This document shows positions 32,973-45,129 of a stretch of 64,000 bases of DNA, piece after piece. Source of the stretch: Siphonodentalium dalli (taxonomy: Eukaryota > Mollusca > Scaphopoda > Gadilida > Siphonodentaliidae). The first letter of the stretch is position 1, and the number at the start of each line of letters is the position of its first letter. The notes beneath the pieces are model-generated. The model worked only from the letters and a program-made list of their open reading frames with translations. It did not search any database and had not been told where the DNA came from. The translations under genes were made by a program, and so were the position numbers. The stretch lies in contig CP136067.1 of the NCBI GenBank assembly GCA_032622095.1, positions 43,877,549 through 43,941,548 on the forward strand, read 5' to 3'.

Positions 32973-33464
32973 AACTCCACATAGTGCAGGTTTTGTCCGC
33001 ACTTTGTTTTCTCCAGAGCTATGGCCCTTTGCTGGACTTAGTGTAAAACTTCGTCATCACGTCCATAACAAACATTATGCTGTGGATGTCTTTATTATTG
33101 GATTTTGTTGTCCTTTGGAATGGTGACAGCACAGATGGGGGAAAAGGATATCCACTATGGGTTTTGTCCATTAATTAGCAAGGATCTTCTGATTCAATTG
33201 TGCTTTGGTATGTTGATAGCACTGCTCGGGTGGAAAGATACCGACTTACTACAGGTTTCGTCCATTCATTTTTACCAGAGTTCCAACCCTTAATTTTGTC
33301 TCTGAATGATAATTTCAGCTTGTACCTTGGGCATGGATAATCGGATTTGGTTGTGCTTTGGTGTATTGATAGTCCAGTTTAAAGGGAAAGGATACTCTCT
33401 TCTTGAATTAAACAAAATAATTCCATGCATTGCCGACTCTCTAAACAGAGCATCGGGTCATATG
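32973..33464. other. Intron, nothing recognised
   Basis: Degenerate, partly self-similar text (gatagcac / ttggattttgttg stretches) suggests old tandem duplication, but no clear unit can be set. Confidence 0.35.
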
Positions 33465-33609
33465 CAGTAATGCCCTATGTAATCGACTCCTTAACCACAG
33501 CAGAATTATGGGTAACTTTTCAGTATTTAATCGGAAATATTGACTAAATCCTGAAAAGTTACCCATAATTCGGCTGTGGTTAAAGAGTCGATTACTTAGG
33601 GCACTACTG
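33465..33609. mobile_element. M1 MITE, internally deleted (copy e)
   Basis: CAGTAATGCCCTATGTAATC to GGGCACTACTG, 145 bp, with the distal arm and tip missing; the arms meet at tcggaaatattgactaaatc. Confidence 0.8.
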
Positions 33610-33689
33610 TATGTCAAGTTAAATTACCACGTTTTATGACTGTTTTCATGGTGGCATCGCAACTCTAATGCCGAAAGCTTTAGCAACTC

Positions 33690-34036
33690 TTAAAGGTACT
33701 AAATCCGATCAGACACTCCTAAATTACTATTTCTTTGGCTTCAGGGGTAAAAAGTATTTGATTTGAGTTGAGGAACCCACACATCAAAGCTCAGAGTGAT
33801 CAGATATTGATTTTTGAAGTTTATTATTTCATTTGTTTGTGGCCCAGAAACACGCCATCAAAAGGATGGTCTCGGTCAAAATTGCGGATGAAGATGGATA
33901 ACTCTAAAAACAAGTGTAATACGGCCACTTGAGTATTCACGATTGGTGGGTTTCTCGACTCGAATCAAATATTTTTTACCCCCGAAGCCAAATAAATAGT
34001 AAGTTAGGAGCGTCTGATCGGATTGAGTACCTTTAA
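33690..34036. mobile_element. TTAA element, family P5 (copy c), upstream of exon G
   Basis: TTAAAGGTACTAAATCCGAT and GATTGAGTACCTTTAA form the ends of a 347-bp element with arms of about 100 bp. It ends 56 bases before exon G. Confidence 0.85.
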
Positions 34037-34092
34037 CCTCATTAACAACCTACAACCCACAATCTACAACCAATCTTATCTATGTTTTTAAG

Positions 34093-36254
34093 GTGAGGAT
34101 CGATGGTTATGTACGCTGTTGATTCAACAAGGCTACAAAGTCGACTACTGCGCCGCTTCAGATGCATGGACATTCGCACCAGAAAACTTTGCCGAGTTTT
34201 TCAATCAGCGCAGACGATGGATGCCTTCAACGCTCGCCAACATCATGGACCTCCTCTCGGACTACAAGGAAACTGTTAAGCACAACACCAATATGAGCTT
34301 CCTATATGTCCTGTATCAAGCGATGCTTTTCTACTCGACACTGATTGGTCCAGGAACAATTATCATGATGATAGCGGGAGCGTTTGCGACAGTGTTCGGT
34401 TTAACACTTGTAAATTCGTATCTCATAGCTGTAATCCCTGCGGCATTCTATTTTGCACTGTGCATGAAAGCACCTTCAAATATTCAAATAACTGTGGCAG
34501 CAATATTAAGTGCCATCTATGCTTTCGTGATGATGATAGTGTTTGTTGGATCGATAATCATGGCGATTCAACAGTCTTTTTTCCATCCAAGTGTCATCTT
34601 TATGCTTCTACTGGCTTTTATATTCATAATGGCGGCAATTTTACATCCGAAAGAATGGACTTGTGTTTTACCCGGCCTCATGTATTTCCTGTGTATTCCA
34701 TCCGGGTATCTGCTTCTTGTGTTGTATTCACTGTGTAACATGTATGTTGTATCGTGGGGTACAAGAGAGATCCCAAGGAAGAAAACGAAAAAGGAGCTCG
34801 CTGAAGAGAAGAAGTTGGCCGAGGCGAAGAAGAACGAAAAAAAGCAAGGGTTTTTTCAAAAATATTTCTTCAACAATCAAGTTGAACAGTTGAAAGATAT
34901 TGTTAGTAAGGTATCACTACCATCTCTTGGAAAAAATGACGATGTCGTGAATCTGCTGAAGGACATAAATGATAATTTGAAGCGACTTGGTGATAAGATT
35001 GGAGTCTCGACTGAAAAACATGATCCCTCTATCGCCAAGCGACCTTCAATGAAGGTCACATTCAAAGACACTACCGACACAATTATTCCTGATGAACTTG
35101 ACTATGATGAAGTTGACTGCGATGAAGCTGACGAGGCAGAGGAGGTCAAGTTCAAAGTGATCAGGGACGAGATGAGAAATCCAGCATGGTCTGAAGATAA
35201 ATCACTTGGAAAAGAAGATACCATGATTGTCGAAGAGGAAGAGGCTCTATTCTGGAAGCAGCTCATAGCTAGATACTTGAAACCGTTAGAAAAAAATACG
35301 GAAGAGGAGAAAAAAATTAGAGCGAGTCTAATCGAGCTTCGCAACGGTGTTTGTTTTGGTATGGTTCTCGTTAATCTTATGTGGATTGCCATCAACTTTA
35401 TGTTCCAATATAAGAAACCAACGGAATTTTCCGTTGAGTACAAATTGAAGGATGAAACTTACGAGATGAAAATTGAAGTACTCGGCTTGTTGTTTATCTT
35501 CTATTTTGTTCTGATATTAATAATTCAGTTTTATGGAATGGTGAGTCACAGGTGGGGAACATTCCTCCATCTGATTTCAATAACTAATATCAACTTTTTC
35601 CGTAAGCAGGAAATTGACCCCAAAATCGAAGCGCAACATCAAATGGAGGCCGTCATGAGAAGGTGCGAGAAAGTTTATCATGATGAACCCTCGGCTGATT
35701 ACAGTGATGACGATAGCGACGGGGACTCGTCAGAGACTGACGTGACAGCGATTGACAGAAATCGTCATCCATCAGTTCCGTCTATGTCATTGAGTAAAAG
35801 CATAAAGGATTTGGGTAAACATGGCTTCAGGAGGGGCCCAACATCCTTCATGTTCCAAAATGGTATCAATCCTAGGGATTTGTCACGCTCTAAAAAGTTA
35901 AGTGAAAATAAAAATTTCCAGGAGATGATAAGAGACGATCCGCCCCCAATTCCTCGCCGAGACGAAATGAGTAATTTCTCTAATTTCGCCGCACGCCATA
36001 CGAGAAGGCCGACACGGGAGGCAAGTAATCCTGCATGGTTCGGAACTGTGACAAGAAGGACTATGAAAAACATGATGTCACATGATGGACGAAGAATGGG
36101 AACCCAACGTAGGCCAAAATCATCCCAGAACATTAATGATGATCCTATTTATGATGAGATTCCAGCATCACGTATGGGTCAACAATTTTCACTGAACGTC
36201 TCCCGAATGACTAGGAATACAAGATACGAACCGAGGCATATCAGAAATCGCAGG
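34093..36254 (+). CDS. CHS: Chitin synthase exon G (GEDRW, QRRRW, membrane domain, C-terminal region)
   Basis: A 2,162-bp exon with acceptor gtttttaag and donor CAGG/gtaagt, open throughout and in phase 0 at the end (residues 275-995). With exon F it forms GEDRW. QRRRW, the acceptor/processivity signature, is at residues 313-317. A hydrophobic block at about 343-495 holds several transmembrane spans and ends SWGTRE, as in insect and other animal chitin synthases. Then come a Lys/Glu-rich predicted coiled coil (about 504-526), an acidic stretch (about 609-625), NPAW, FWKQLIARYLKPL, LIELRNG and two late membrane spans (about 694-712 and 737-755). The Ser/Asp- and Arg-rich tail includes PPPIPRR and DPIYDEIP, possible SH3- and phosphotyrosine-type sites (inference). 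Reading past the donor gives a stop eight codons later, but the consensus donor makes splicing more likely. Confidence 0.96.
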
Positions 36255-36604
36255 GTAAGTTGTTATTTTATCTTTTAATAAATAGCTTCTTTTCCTCATA
36301 TTATGCAGAAACGACTCTGGTTTCCCATTATGTATCCTGGACGGCAATGAAATGAGTTGTGAAGAAACTTATTTCGTTTCTAAAAACATCGTTTTATACA
36401 GGCAATTAGCTTAACCCTAATCCCATCACAACGTCTTTTAATGGCCGCCCAGTGCAGCGGACAGAGGGACTTTTAGCAGCTTCCCCCATAGTGGACAGAA
36501 CAATTTTTATTGCTGTCTGGTTGCCACCAAATTTGAGCTTTTTTAACAAATCAACAACCAACAGTTTTTTTTATCTTTGGCACGCTGAGATTATAATATA
36601 GCTA

Positions 36605-36682
36605 TAGTAATGCCCTAAATAATCGACTCCGTAAGCCATAATTCTGCTGTGGTGAAGGAGTTGATTATTTAGGGCATTACTG
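36605..36682. mobile_element. Minimal M1 MITE of 78 bp (copy f)
   Basis: TAGTAATGCCCTAAATAATC and GGGCATTACTG are flanked by TA. Only the terminal ~40 bases of each arm remain (to ccataattctgctgtgg). Confidence 0.85.
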
Positions 36683-36899
36683 TATCTTTCACATTATTTT
36701 GTACCTTTGATTCAGTTTATGAAGATTTTTACCCTTTAAACCCTTCAACATAGTTATAATTTCCAACAACAAAATATATTAGCGAAGCCAACTTCTCATT
36801 TGCCACCTGTTGTTAGAGACATTTTATGGTTGACTGCCTTCTGCAGGGCCGCGAGGTCAATCTGTGTAACATTCGACAACTTAAAATTGTTATTATCCC

Positions 36900-37570
36900 C
36901 TGCCAAATTGAAGGAATGGGTTCCGTCTGTCCGTCCATCTGTCTGCCTTCCCGCCGTCCGTCCCGAATGTGTAAGAGTCATAACCTGAACAAATATCCAC
37001 GGATTTCAAAGATGTTTGGTATATGAGTTCACCTGACCAATACCTAGAACGAGTTCGCAAGACAGGTCCGGCAGTTTATTTTTACCGGAGTTATTGGACT
37101 TTGTTTATTATTTTTGTCGAATTTACCAAATAGCAAATAGACGACGTCACAGGGCTCATTTCCACAAATCTCAATGGATTTCAAAGATATTTGGTATATG
37201 AGTTCACTTGACCAGTATCTAGAACGAGTTCGCAAACCAGGTCCAGCCGGATATTTTCAGCAGAGTTATTGGACTTTGTTTATTATTTTTGGTGCAAATG
37301 GACAATGTCACATGGTCAACGGATTTCAAAGTTTTTGGTATATGAGTTCACATGACCAGTATCTAGAACGAGTTCGCAAACCAGGTCCGGCCGGATATTT
37401 TCAGCAGAGTTATTGGACTTTATTTATTTTTTTGTGTGCAAATGGACGACGTCACAGGCCTCATTTCCACAAATGTCAATGGATTTCAAAGATTTTTGGT
37501 ATATGTTTATTTTTGTGTGCAAATGGACGACGTCATATGGCTAATTTCCACAAATGTCAGTAACTAAAAT
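36900..37570. repeat. Tandem repeat, about 150-170-bp unit, 3.5 copies
   Basis: The unit contains ggtatatgagttcacctgac, cagtatctagaacgagttcg, caggtccggccggatatttt and ggagttattggactttgttt. Unit starts are near 36999, 37172, 37321 and 37481. A (ccgt)-rich segment precedes it at 36921-36962. The last unit is deleted in its middle. Confidence 0.8.
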
Positions 37571-38760
37571 GAGTTCGCAATTAAGCCAGGCATTTTGACA
37601 AAATCCCACCTCTTGTTTAGCACATACTGAGAACGCAAACATTAATTATTGAGAATGCACTTCCCCAACAGCACAATTCGGCGAGGGATACCGTCGTCTG
37701 CGACTGCTTGTTTATATTGGTCTATGTATTATTTCTTAGATAGTGCTTTTTTATTTCCAAATAGTGCTATATATATTTTTTTTTTCCAGCCCTAAATTCG
37801 TCACATATAAGTGAAATCTCCGCGTAACATTTGTTTTCCCTGTCTAGCTACAATTTACTCCATCAGTTACTAAAGACTATAAGAAATATATTTATAATAG
37901 AAATTTTTTAAATCATCTAAAATTATTATTAACTTAAATTATTTATATCATATATTTATTATATATTATTTAAATTCTATTGAGTAGCAATGAGAGGAAC
38001 TCAGTAGAAACCTCTGGAAAATATTTGTAGCTGCTTACACCTGTAAATATTCGGGATTTAATATACTACTTGATTGTGTATTTTATGTATCACCACATAG
38101 AAATTGCTTAAAACATTGATAAACTCACCCAATTTCGTCGGCTTTGCCACCGACCACACAAATTGTTGAGGACAATGCCTATTGTTTGTTGTTTATATTA
38201 ATCACTAGCAGGGTTACCCGGTGTTGCCCAGGTTAAAGTGATGTGAAACCCTCTGTGGATATTTGGTGGGAATAGAGAATACTCTTGCTCTCAAAGTGTT
38301 ACACGTATTCTCATAAATTGTATATCCAAAATGGCATCACAAAACATGATTTTTACACATGGAATATAAGTAGTGGCTCACCTTGTCAGGACGGAGCGAT
38401 TATCATTTTGTTTATCACGTTTAATCCTTCCCACCAATAAAGAAGTATTTATTTATTTACAACTGCATATACTTCAGACGTTGTACAGCATGAAACATGA
38501 ACATCATAAACACATTAGTTCGAAAAAATAAAAGACGACAATTGTGTTTTACATAGAGATGTATCAATCAATCAATCTAGTTTATCATATCTTCATGAAG
38601 ATACAGATGTTTTAAAGATATGTCCAGGTGCTCCTCTGTTCTGGTGCTATATACTAGCTAATCATTTTCAGTTTAAAAGAAATTATGTTATGCTTGTATA
38701 GCAGCTACATGTGCCCGACACAGCGAGATTTTGAGTTGTTTATGTTAGGCGATGAGTCTG
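37571..38760. other. AT-rich DNA, nothing recognised
   Basis: No array, inverted-repeat element or coding segment that I can support. Its position after exon G makes it probable intron. Confidence 0.4.
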
Positions 38761-39237
38761 TTCTAAAAAATGGATATCCGGATATCCGGTTGACAACCGG
38801 CTACCGTCGGCAACCGGTTGAACTACGATCAACCGGTTAACCGCTATGTATTACACACATGCAATGCCACTGATAAAAACTAACGTATTCAGGTCCTTAA
38901 TCGGCATAGACTGATAACAGTAGCTTTTAAACACGGGTACTTTATCAATTTTGCTACAAACGTTATCACTCAGGGGGTATACATTCGAAATTACGCATAT
39001 TAAAATTCAAAATCTGGTGCCAGATCAAGTCTTCCATGAATGACAGATTACATAGTCTGGTATTAGCCGGTAAACATCAAAGATGCATGACGTCATCTTT
39101 GATGTTCCGATGTCTGGTAAAACATGTGCACTGATGCCACTGGGTCATCGGCAAAGATCAATACAATCATTTTCACTGCAGTATACGGCGTGGTCATTTG
39201 ACATCTACTCTCCGACTGACTACTTGTAGGTAGTATC

Positions 39238-39312
39238 ATGGATACCCAAGAAATTAGTAAATCAGATGTCTGGGCACATTTCAAAGAGAAATTGGCAGAA
39301 TGCAAACTCTGA
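39238..39312 (+). pseudogene. 5' fragment of a hAT transposase (BED zinc finger start)
   Basis: The ATG opens MDTQEISKSDVWAHFKEKL then AECKL and a TGA. S-x-V-W-x-H-F followed by CxxC is the start of the BED zinc finger seen at the N-terminus of hAT transposases. Here the second Cys codon position reads TGA, so the frame breaks exactly inside the finger. No downstream DDE or dimerisation region was found, so the gene is deleted. Confidence 0.55.
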
Positions 39313-42300
39313 GAACCAACCCTATTTACATACCCTCGGTCTATACTTCTAACATTACTGAGTTTGAGTAATCTCAGTCGATGAAGTTCAAATGATCTCG
39401 AATCAAAATGGTGTTCCCCTGCAGTCGGACTTATTTGCATCCTAATGACTAATTCTCAGCATTTGATTGTCTTCTAACAGAAAACAGTGTTTTTAGCAGG
39501 TTTATAGCTGTTGTTTTTTAATTTTCATTTGTTAACTACATAAAGTTCACAAACTTCATAATTGTGTTTTTCCGCCAAGGAGAAGCCCTCAACTGAACTA
39601 TATGGATTACGTCTCCGGCCTTGTGTCAATCAGGAGGGTTAAAATTTTATTGCTGTGCCGACCCCACTCACATCCGTGTCCAGATTAGTCTCGCATGAAT
39701 ACACCCGCATTCTATCTATTGTCTAGTCAGTTTTTATTCCTCCTCGCCAGGACAGGATCGTTTCTATTTTCTCAAGGTTGTATCTTTCTGTGTTGCGAGT
39801 TTATCGACTCAATATTTATTGTTGATATTACAAACTTGCAATTTATTGTACCCGATAGTTAATTAATATTTCTCACATCCGAAACGGGAACTTTTTTCGT
39901 TTCACTGTATCCGTAATTTGTTTCCGTGTTTTCTGTTTTCCTCAAGACGGCTTTATCTTCCAACAATTGGAATTAAGATGGCCATCTTGACAATGACTAA
40001 AGAAGCACATAGCTTACTTGTGGCAAAACCACATAGTGCATATTGTGCCACACATACGGCGTGATGACATTCGTGACTTACAATTGAGGACGCAATGTAG
40101 TACGGTATGCGATGTCTCCTAATTTCGTGCTACACGTGTTTCACTATACATAAGTTTCCGTCGGCTCGCTTCGGTTATTTCGTAAGTTCCGTTGCTTTGT
40201 ATCCTAATGTATACTGCCAAATCATACATGGCACTGCTCTGTTAATTCGCAGAAAGTTGCACAGGACAGCCATATCCTCCTTTGTAATAATTTACATGAA
40301 TAAATACGAAAGATAGTACTTGTTATCACTATCAGATGACAATTCACATTTCTTTCGACTGAGCGATCTGTAATATTGTTTTAACGATCAATACCTGCGA
40401 ATCTACGCCCGCCAGTATGTATGAGCGCGTGGTCTTGTTAGACACATGACAAATGTAATAACACATTACATCGACTTCAAGGTATTTAGAAAATTCTACC
40501 TTGTCTATCACGATTAAATATCATATAACTCATTGTATCATCAGTACAATAGTTACTAACACTCCGTAACAGGGGGATGGTATTCGTTATCACATATATA
40601 ACCACACTTCGAATTGATGTGTTGTCTGACGTTCTAAATATTGTGTTGCATTCTTTACATCCATGTATGTACAGTTTGGGTTCCTACGAACTATTGTTCA
40701 CCAACTGCAATGAAGTGAAAACTTTGTGGCCTGACACTAAGCCATCTTACCGTAGGCTCTAATATGCCTCGGCGTGGGCGAGCTTGCAATAATGTATTGC
40801 ACGCCGTAATAGTTCCATACATTGTACATGACAATCATATCGTATCAGGGCCTCATGTATGCTGTCAGAACTGACTACTAGTATGCTTACATATGGTGAA
40901 CAGTTTTCATCCCAATACTGACATACTTTGCAGTTTCATCAGTGAATGATAACGGCAAACAGCGAAATAGAAAGAATACATATTGTCACGTGCTCCAGAT
41001 TCACTGCCAATAGTCTTTCCAGTAGAGACCATCACTTGGCTCACTAACTTCTATTTCCACATATATCAAAACGATATTCTGCCAAATAGCTTTCACTCGT
41101 GTATGATGCGCAGTTACATGCAACACATTTATATTGCGCAGAATATCAGAAAGGACTGCATTTGTATTGTTACATGTCTAAAGCGAGCTTACATGCGCAG
41201 CGTTTATATTGCCACATCTACTGCCAATATATTTCCGAAACCGGCCAAGACATGGCTCTTCGTCTATTGTCACATATCCACTGATTATGTGACAAAACGA
41301 TTCGATACAATCATGCCGAAAATGAAGGCATTCGTATCTTCACGTCCGCTGTAAGCGCACTTTCCTAACGGAAACCGCCTAGTTCTTGCCTATGTGCATT
41401 CGGAACTCATCGTCCTCATATACGAGAAAAGACAGTATCTTACCTGTCATAGCAGGTAAGATCACGTGGCCAGGGGTATAACGTGATTTTATATTAACCT
41501 TACTTTATACTCAATAACCTAGGTTGTATTGTGTTATGTATATTAACCTTGCTTTGTTATAACTAACAGCATGTCTTGCGGTCGAACATGATTCGAATTT
41601 GATGGCCACACACCGTGCAGGTTGCTCATTCACAGGTGTATTACTTGTTATAGTTGGGTAAGGGCATATTAGTCAATGATTTCCTACTTTGAGCAACCGT
41701 ACCAGTCTTTACCTCGGGCAGGACCAGTTCTGGCCCCCCAGGTCCTGCTACGGCAGTATGAACCAATGGTAGGCGGGTGCTGCAAGTGGTTGATTCGGGA
41801 AACCAATCTTCACGGGCGATTGCTCCGGCACCTTTCTCTCAGGTGCCTAATGGTAGTGGCAATACGATTATTAAATTTCGAAAAAATTTACATCGATATA
41901 CTATTATTCCACATAGAGTGAAATTTCCATCAGTATTTTGATTTCGGCCTGGATTCCTGCCACGAAGATCTGTTTATTGGGCACCTGGGAGTAGCCTTTG
42001 GCGGCTGTTCTGGGTGGGGAAGACTCGTTGTCACGTGACGCTTATGCTCTCATAGACATAGCGCACCAGCCAAATGGCCTTCTGACTCTTCCCCATGGTG
42101 CAGTGGCCCACATCATTACAAGATGGGGTCCAGTCGATCCCCTGGAATCGTAATACCTTCGGGATACATCCGGGCCTGCTCCTCCGCCGTCATGCGATCA
42201 TAGTGGTATGTCATCGACATTTATTCCAGTTTGGTCAGGACCACCTGCATTTGGGGGATTCCATGGAAGGGGCTTCCTCTGATCAAATGGCTCATCAGAT

Positions 42301-42596
42301 CTTATTCCCTCTGGCCTTGGGGGCGCAGCTTGATGATGCCCCAGAATTTGAGGGGGTGACCTTGGACAGGCCATAGCTACTTATCCCAACTGCAAGAGCA
42401 TTTGTCTTGCGTCGAACCATTTCAGAGTAGGCCTCTTCCACAGTCTGGTATCCCAACCTGATGCAGCCAATTCTGTTGGCTGGCGTCGATCTTGACATGC
42501 TTCTCTGCATCGCGTGGCGTCGGCAGGTTTGACGACGATGAGCAAGAATCGCGGGTCGACAGTGGGTCGTCAGGCACACTGTCGGACGAGGATTCT

Positions 42597-42660
42597 TTTA
42601 GAAAAAGAAGAAGAGAAGAGAAGAAAGAAAAGAGAAAAAGAAAAAGAAAAAAGAATGGGT
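42597..42660 (+). repeat. Purine-rich low-complexity insertion in element B
   Basis: A run of aagaagagaagagaagaaag and aaaagaaaaagaaaaaagaa is present only in copy B, replacing the segment that in copy A follows gacgaggattctgatgttcc and runs to the next 180-bp unit. Confidence 0.7.
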
Positions 42661-42715
42661 GGGGAAGACTCGTTGTCACGTGACGCTCTTGCTCTCATAG
42701 TCTAGACATAGCGCA

Positions 42716-43200
42716 CCAGCCAAATGGCCTTCTGACTCTTCCCCATGGTGCAGTGGCCCACATCATTACAAGATGGGGTCCAGTCGATCCCCTGGAATCG
42801 TAATACCTTCGGGATACATCCAGGCCACTCCTTCACCGGTAGGAAAGAAAGGCTGAATGATCTGGGTTGGGAAGACTTGTTGTTGCGTGCCTCCAAGTGC
42901 TGCACCAACCAACCTTCTAACTCTTCCCCATGGTGCAGGGGCCCACATCTCCACAAGATGGGGTCCAATCCCCTGGAATCGTAATACCTTAGGGATACCT
43001 CCAGGCCACTCCTTCACCGGTAGGAAAGAAAGGCTGAATGATCTGGGTGGGGAAGTCTTGTTGCGTGCCTCCAAGGGCTGCACCAACCAGCCTTCTATCT
43101 CTTCCCCACGGTGCAGTGGCCCACATCTCCACACGATGGGGTCCAATCTCCTGGAATCGTAATACCTTCGGGATACCTCCAGGCCACTCCTTCACCGGTC
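42716..43200. repeat. Tandem repeat of about 180 bp in element B
   Basis: This is the same unit as at 25427-25975, with gatctgggtggggaagtctt in place of gttctgggtggggaagactt in two units; three units and a partial. Confidence 0.85.
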
Positions 43201-45129
43201 ATTTTGCAATTTTGATCATTCTGCTACATTTGATCATTTCGAAATGTACCCGACACTCGTTATGTGCGCCATCATAGATCACTGATGCATCTATGCTTGT
43301 TCATCAAGTCCGCAGTGGTGTTCTCTAATCCCATATATACTGGTATGCAATGATACCTTGGATCATGATGGCGTTCCCTGCTCTCTACATTATACGAGGC
43401 TGGAGTACAGATGTGTGGCATGATATAATGAAACCTCATACCTCGCTATGATATCTGCAGCATATCATTTTTATATCTGGTTTGTGTATCACAGGGAGCA
43501 ATTTACTTTCGATATCTGATTACCAAATAATCTCACATTGACATGATTAGATAGCATTTTTATAACATCATACATGTATAAAGAAATTCCTCGCTATTAC
43601 CGGTATCCACCTTTCAGTGGCAAATCGCGATGCGATTCCAGTTAATTTGCTCCCTGGTGTATCATAAGCATTCTGATATCTTATGGCCTACACAATGGCT
43701 GCATGTGACATCAGTTCATAATGTGAACTGTCGAGAGAGCGAAGAAGATAACACAGAGAATAGGATGCAGCAAAGTTATACTTGCTCGGTTGTCTCGCTA
43801 GCATGAATTATATGGCACTACCTGGGATGTTTATTCCAAAAACAAGGGGGGCGGGCGGTACACATTTGAGCAATGTCGTAATCTGAATTGGGAGCTCTTT
43901 CACGTAACATAATCATATCTGATTCATGACTAAATCACATTTACATGAATCATGTTTCGGAAGAGTACATTCCCATCGAATTTGGATATTAATTAACTTT
44001 ATTGCTCGTGCCTCCTCCTGGGCTTGCATTCTAATCCATATAGTTCAGTTGAGGGCTTCTCCTTGGCGGAAAAATATAATATTTATAAATAATATTACTT
44101 TTTCCTTAAGGGAAGCCCGAAACTGAACTATCATAGATCCCTCCCATGGTGGTGCCATTCCCAACCCCGCGACTCGCAAATCTCATGATTAAGTCGGAAA
44201 TAAAAAACTGACTAGACAATAGATAGAATGCGGGTGTATTCATGCGAGACTAATCTGGACACGGATGTGAGTGGGGTCGGCACAGCAATAAAATTTTAAC
44301 CCTCCTGATTGACACAAGGCCGGAGACGTAATCCATATAGTTCAGTTTCGGGCTTCCCTTAAGGAAAAAGTAATATTATTTATAAATATTATATTTATCA
44401 GTCGTCAGTCATCCTATCTATCTCAAATCGCCAAAGAACACCCAGCGGTTAGAATACCTGAGTCACATGACTTAATAATCGTCCAGTCCCGCAATCGCTA
44501 TAATGGCAATACAAAACTGTCGATATTTGCATGTATGAACATGTATATAGGTCACACAATATTCTTCCCAAAATGAGAACGATAACAAGTCAGGTAGCAG
44601 TCGCAACTAGGTCAAGCATGACACGTCTATTTATAAACACTGCGAGTTTTATATAGTTCACTGTGTCATCTGCCAAGTTGTCAACACGTGGCTTTGTGAC
44701 GTTCGTGTTTGGTGATTTACATTCGTTCAATACAAGCTCTGTCTGTGTAAACATTACACGAGTTTGCCATACAGTTAATAAATCAAATTATGCTGATATA
44801 TTGGTACAAATTGTAGTATAAATAATCAGTATAAAGTCATAGGTTGAACATAGCGGATAACCGGTTATGATCCGGTTACACGTCGCGGTTAACCAGCTAC
44901 AAAAATAGGTCAACCGTTTCAGCACTACCCTTGTCAGATGTCACTATTGGAGGATCCTGAAAAGTCATGTGCTACGGACTGCGTTTTCCTTTATCTCAGA
45001 AGTAACCATATTTGACTGCACACTGTGACCACTATCTTTGAACAGGCCTGCTCTACATTTCCATATCTCTTGGCTATTGTAACTTTTTGTGTGGAAACTA
45101 TATTGAATGGGACAGACTCAATCGTGTTA

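Larger units (their letters stand above)
1919..36254 (+). other. CHS: Chitin synthase gene, partial (seven exons, both ends missing)
   Basis: This is the span of the one host gene I can support. Exons A-G (1919-1998, 8811-8913, 13185-13338, 15962-16111, 20171-20306, 30432-30632, 34093-36254) join in one reading frame to about 995 residues. The order matches metazoan chitin synthase: acceptor-side N-terminal catalytic region, LDGDVDF, the CGRIHPVGSG block, GEDRW, QRRRW, a multi-span membrane block ending SWGTRE, then a C-terminal LRN/membrane block. The enzyme is a membrane glycosyltransferase (GT2) that polymerises UDP-GlcNAc to chitin and extrudes it. The N-terminal membrane spans usual for this family are not in the window, and exon G ends at a splice donor without a stop, so exons are missing at both ends. 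Introns run from about 2.6 to 10 kb and are mostly transposon-derived. Confidence 0.93.
39567..44394. mobile_element. Large inverted-repeat element, copy B (about 4.8 kb)
   Basis: The left terminal repeat is 39567 to about 39740 (tttttccgccaaggagaagc; gtctccggccttgtgtcaat; cagattagtctcgcatgaat). It recurs inverted at about 44190-44385, ending aaggaaaaagtaatattatt. An internal second end (44034-44072: ttcagttgagggcttctcct) abuts it. Its body (40741 on) matches copy A to a few percent difference. Repeated frames inside have no motif of a known transposase, so the class is unassigned. Confidence 0.75.
38770..44916. mobile_element. hAT-like element remnant, invaded by element B
   Basis: The left part carries ggttgacaaccggctaccgt and gatcaaccggttaaccgcta. 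The right part (44845-44916) carries the inverse type: catagcggataaccggttat and ggtcaaccgtttcagcacta. Read inward from the right, the end TAGTGCTGAAACGG fits hAT ends. A transposase start with a BED-finger-like peptide lies at 39238, and element B occupies 39567-44394. The left end and target duplication could not be fixed. Confidence 0.5.

Noticed and set aside
34119-36278. A stand-alone 719-residue protein starting at 34119
   Set aside because: The first codon is TTG, not ATG, and the frame joins upstream through the acceptor at 34091-34092 to give GEDRW with exon F. It is the large exon of the chitin synthase.
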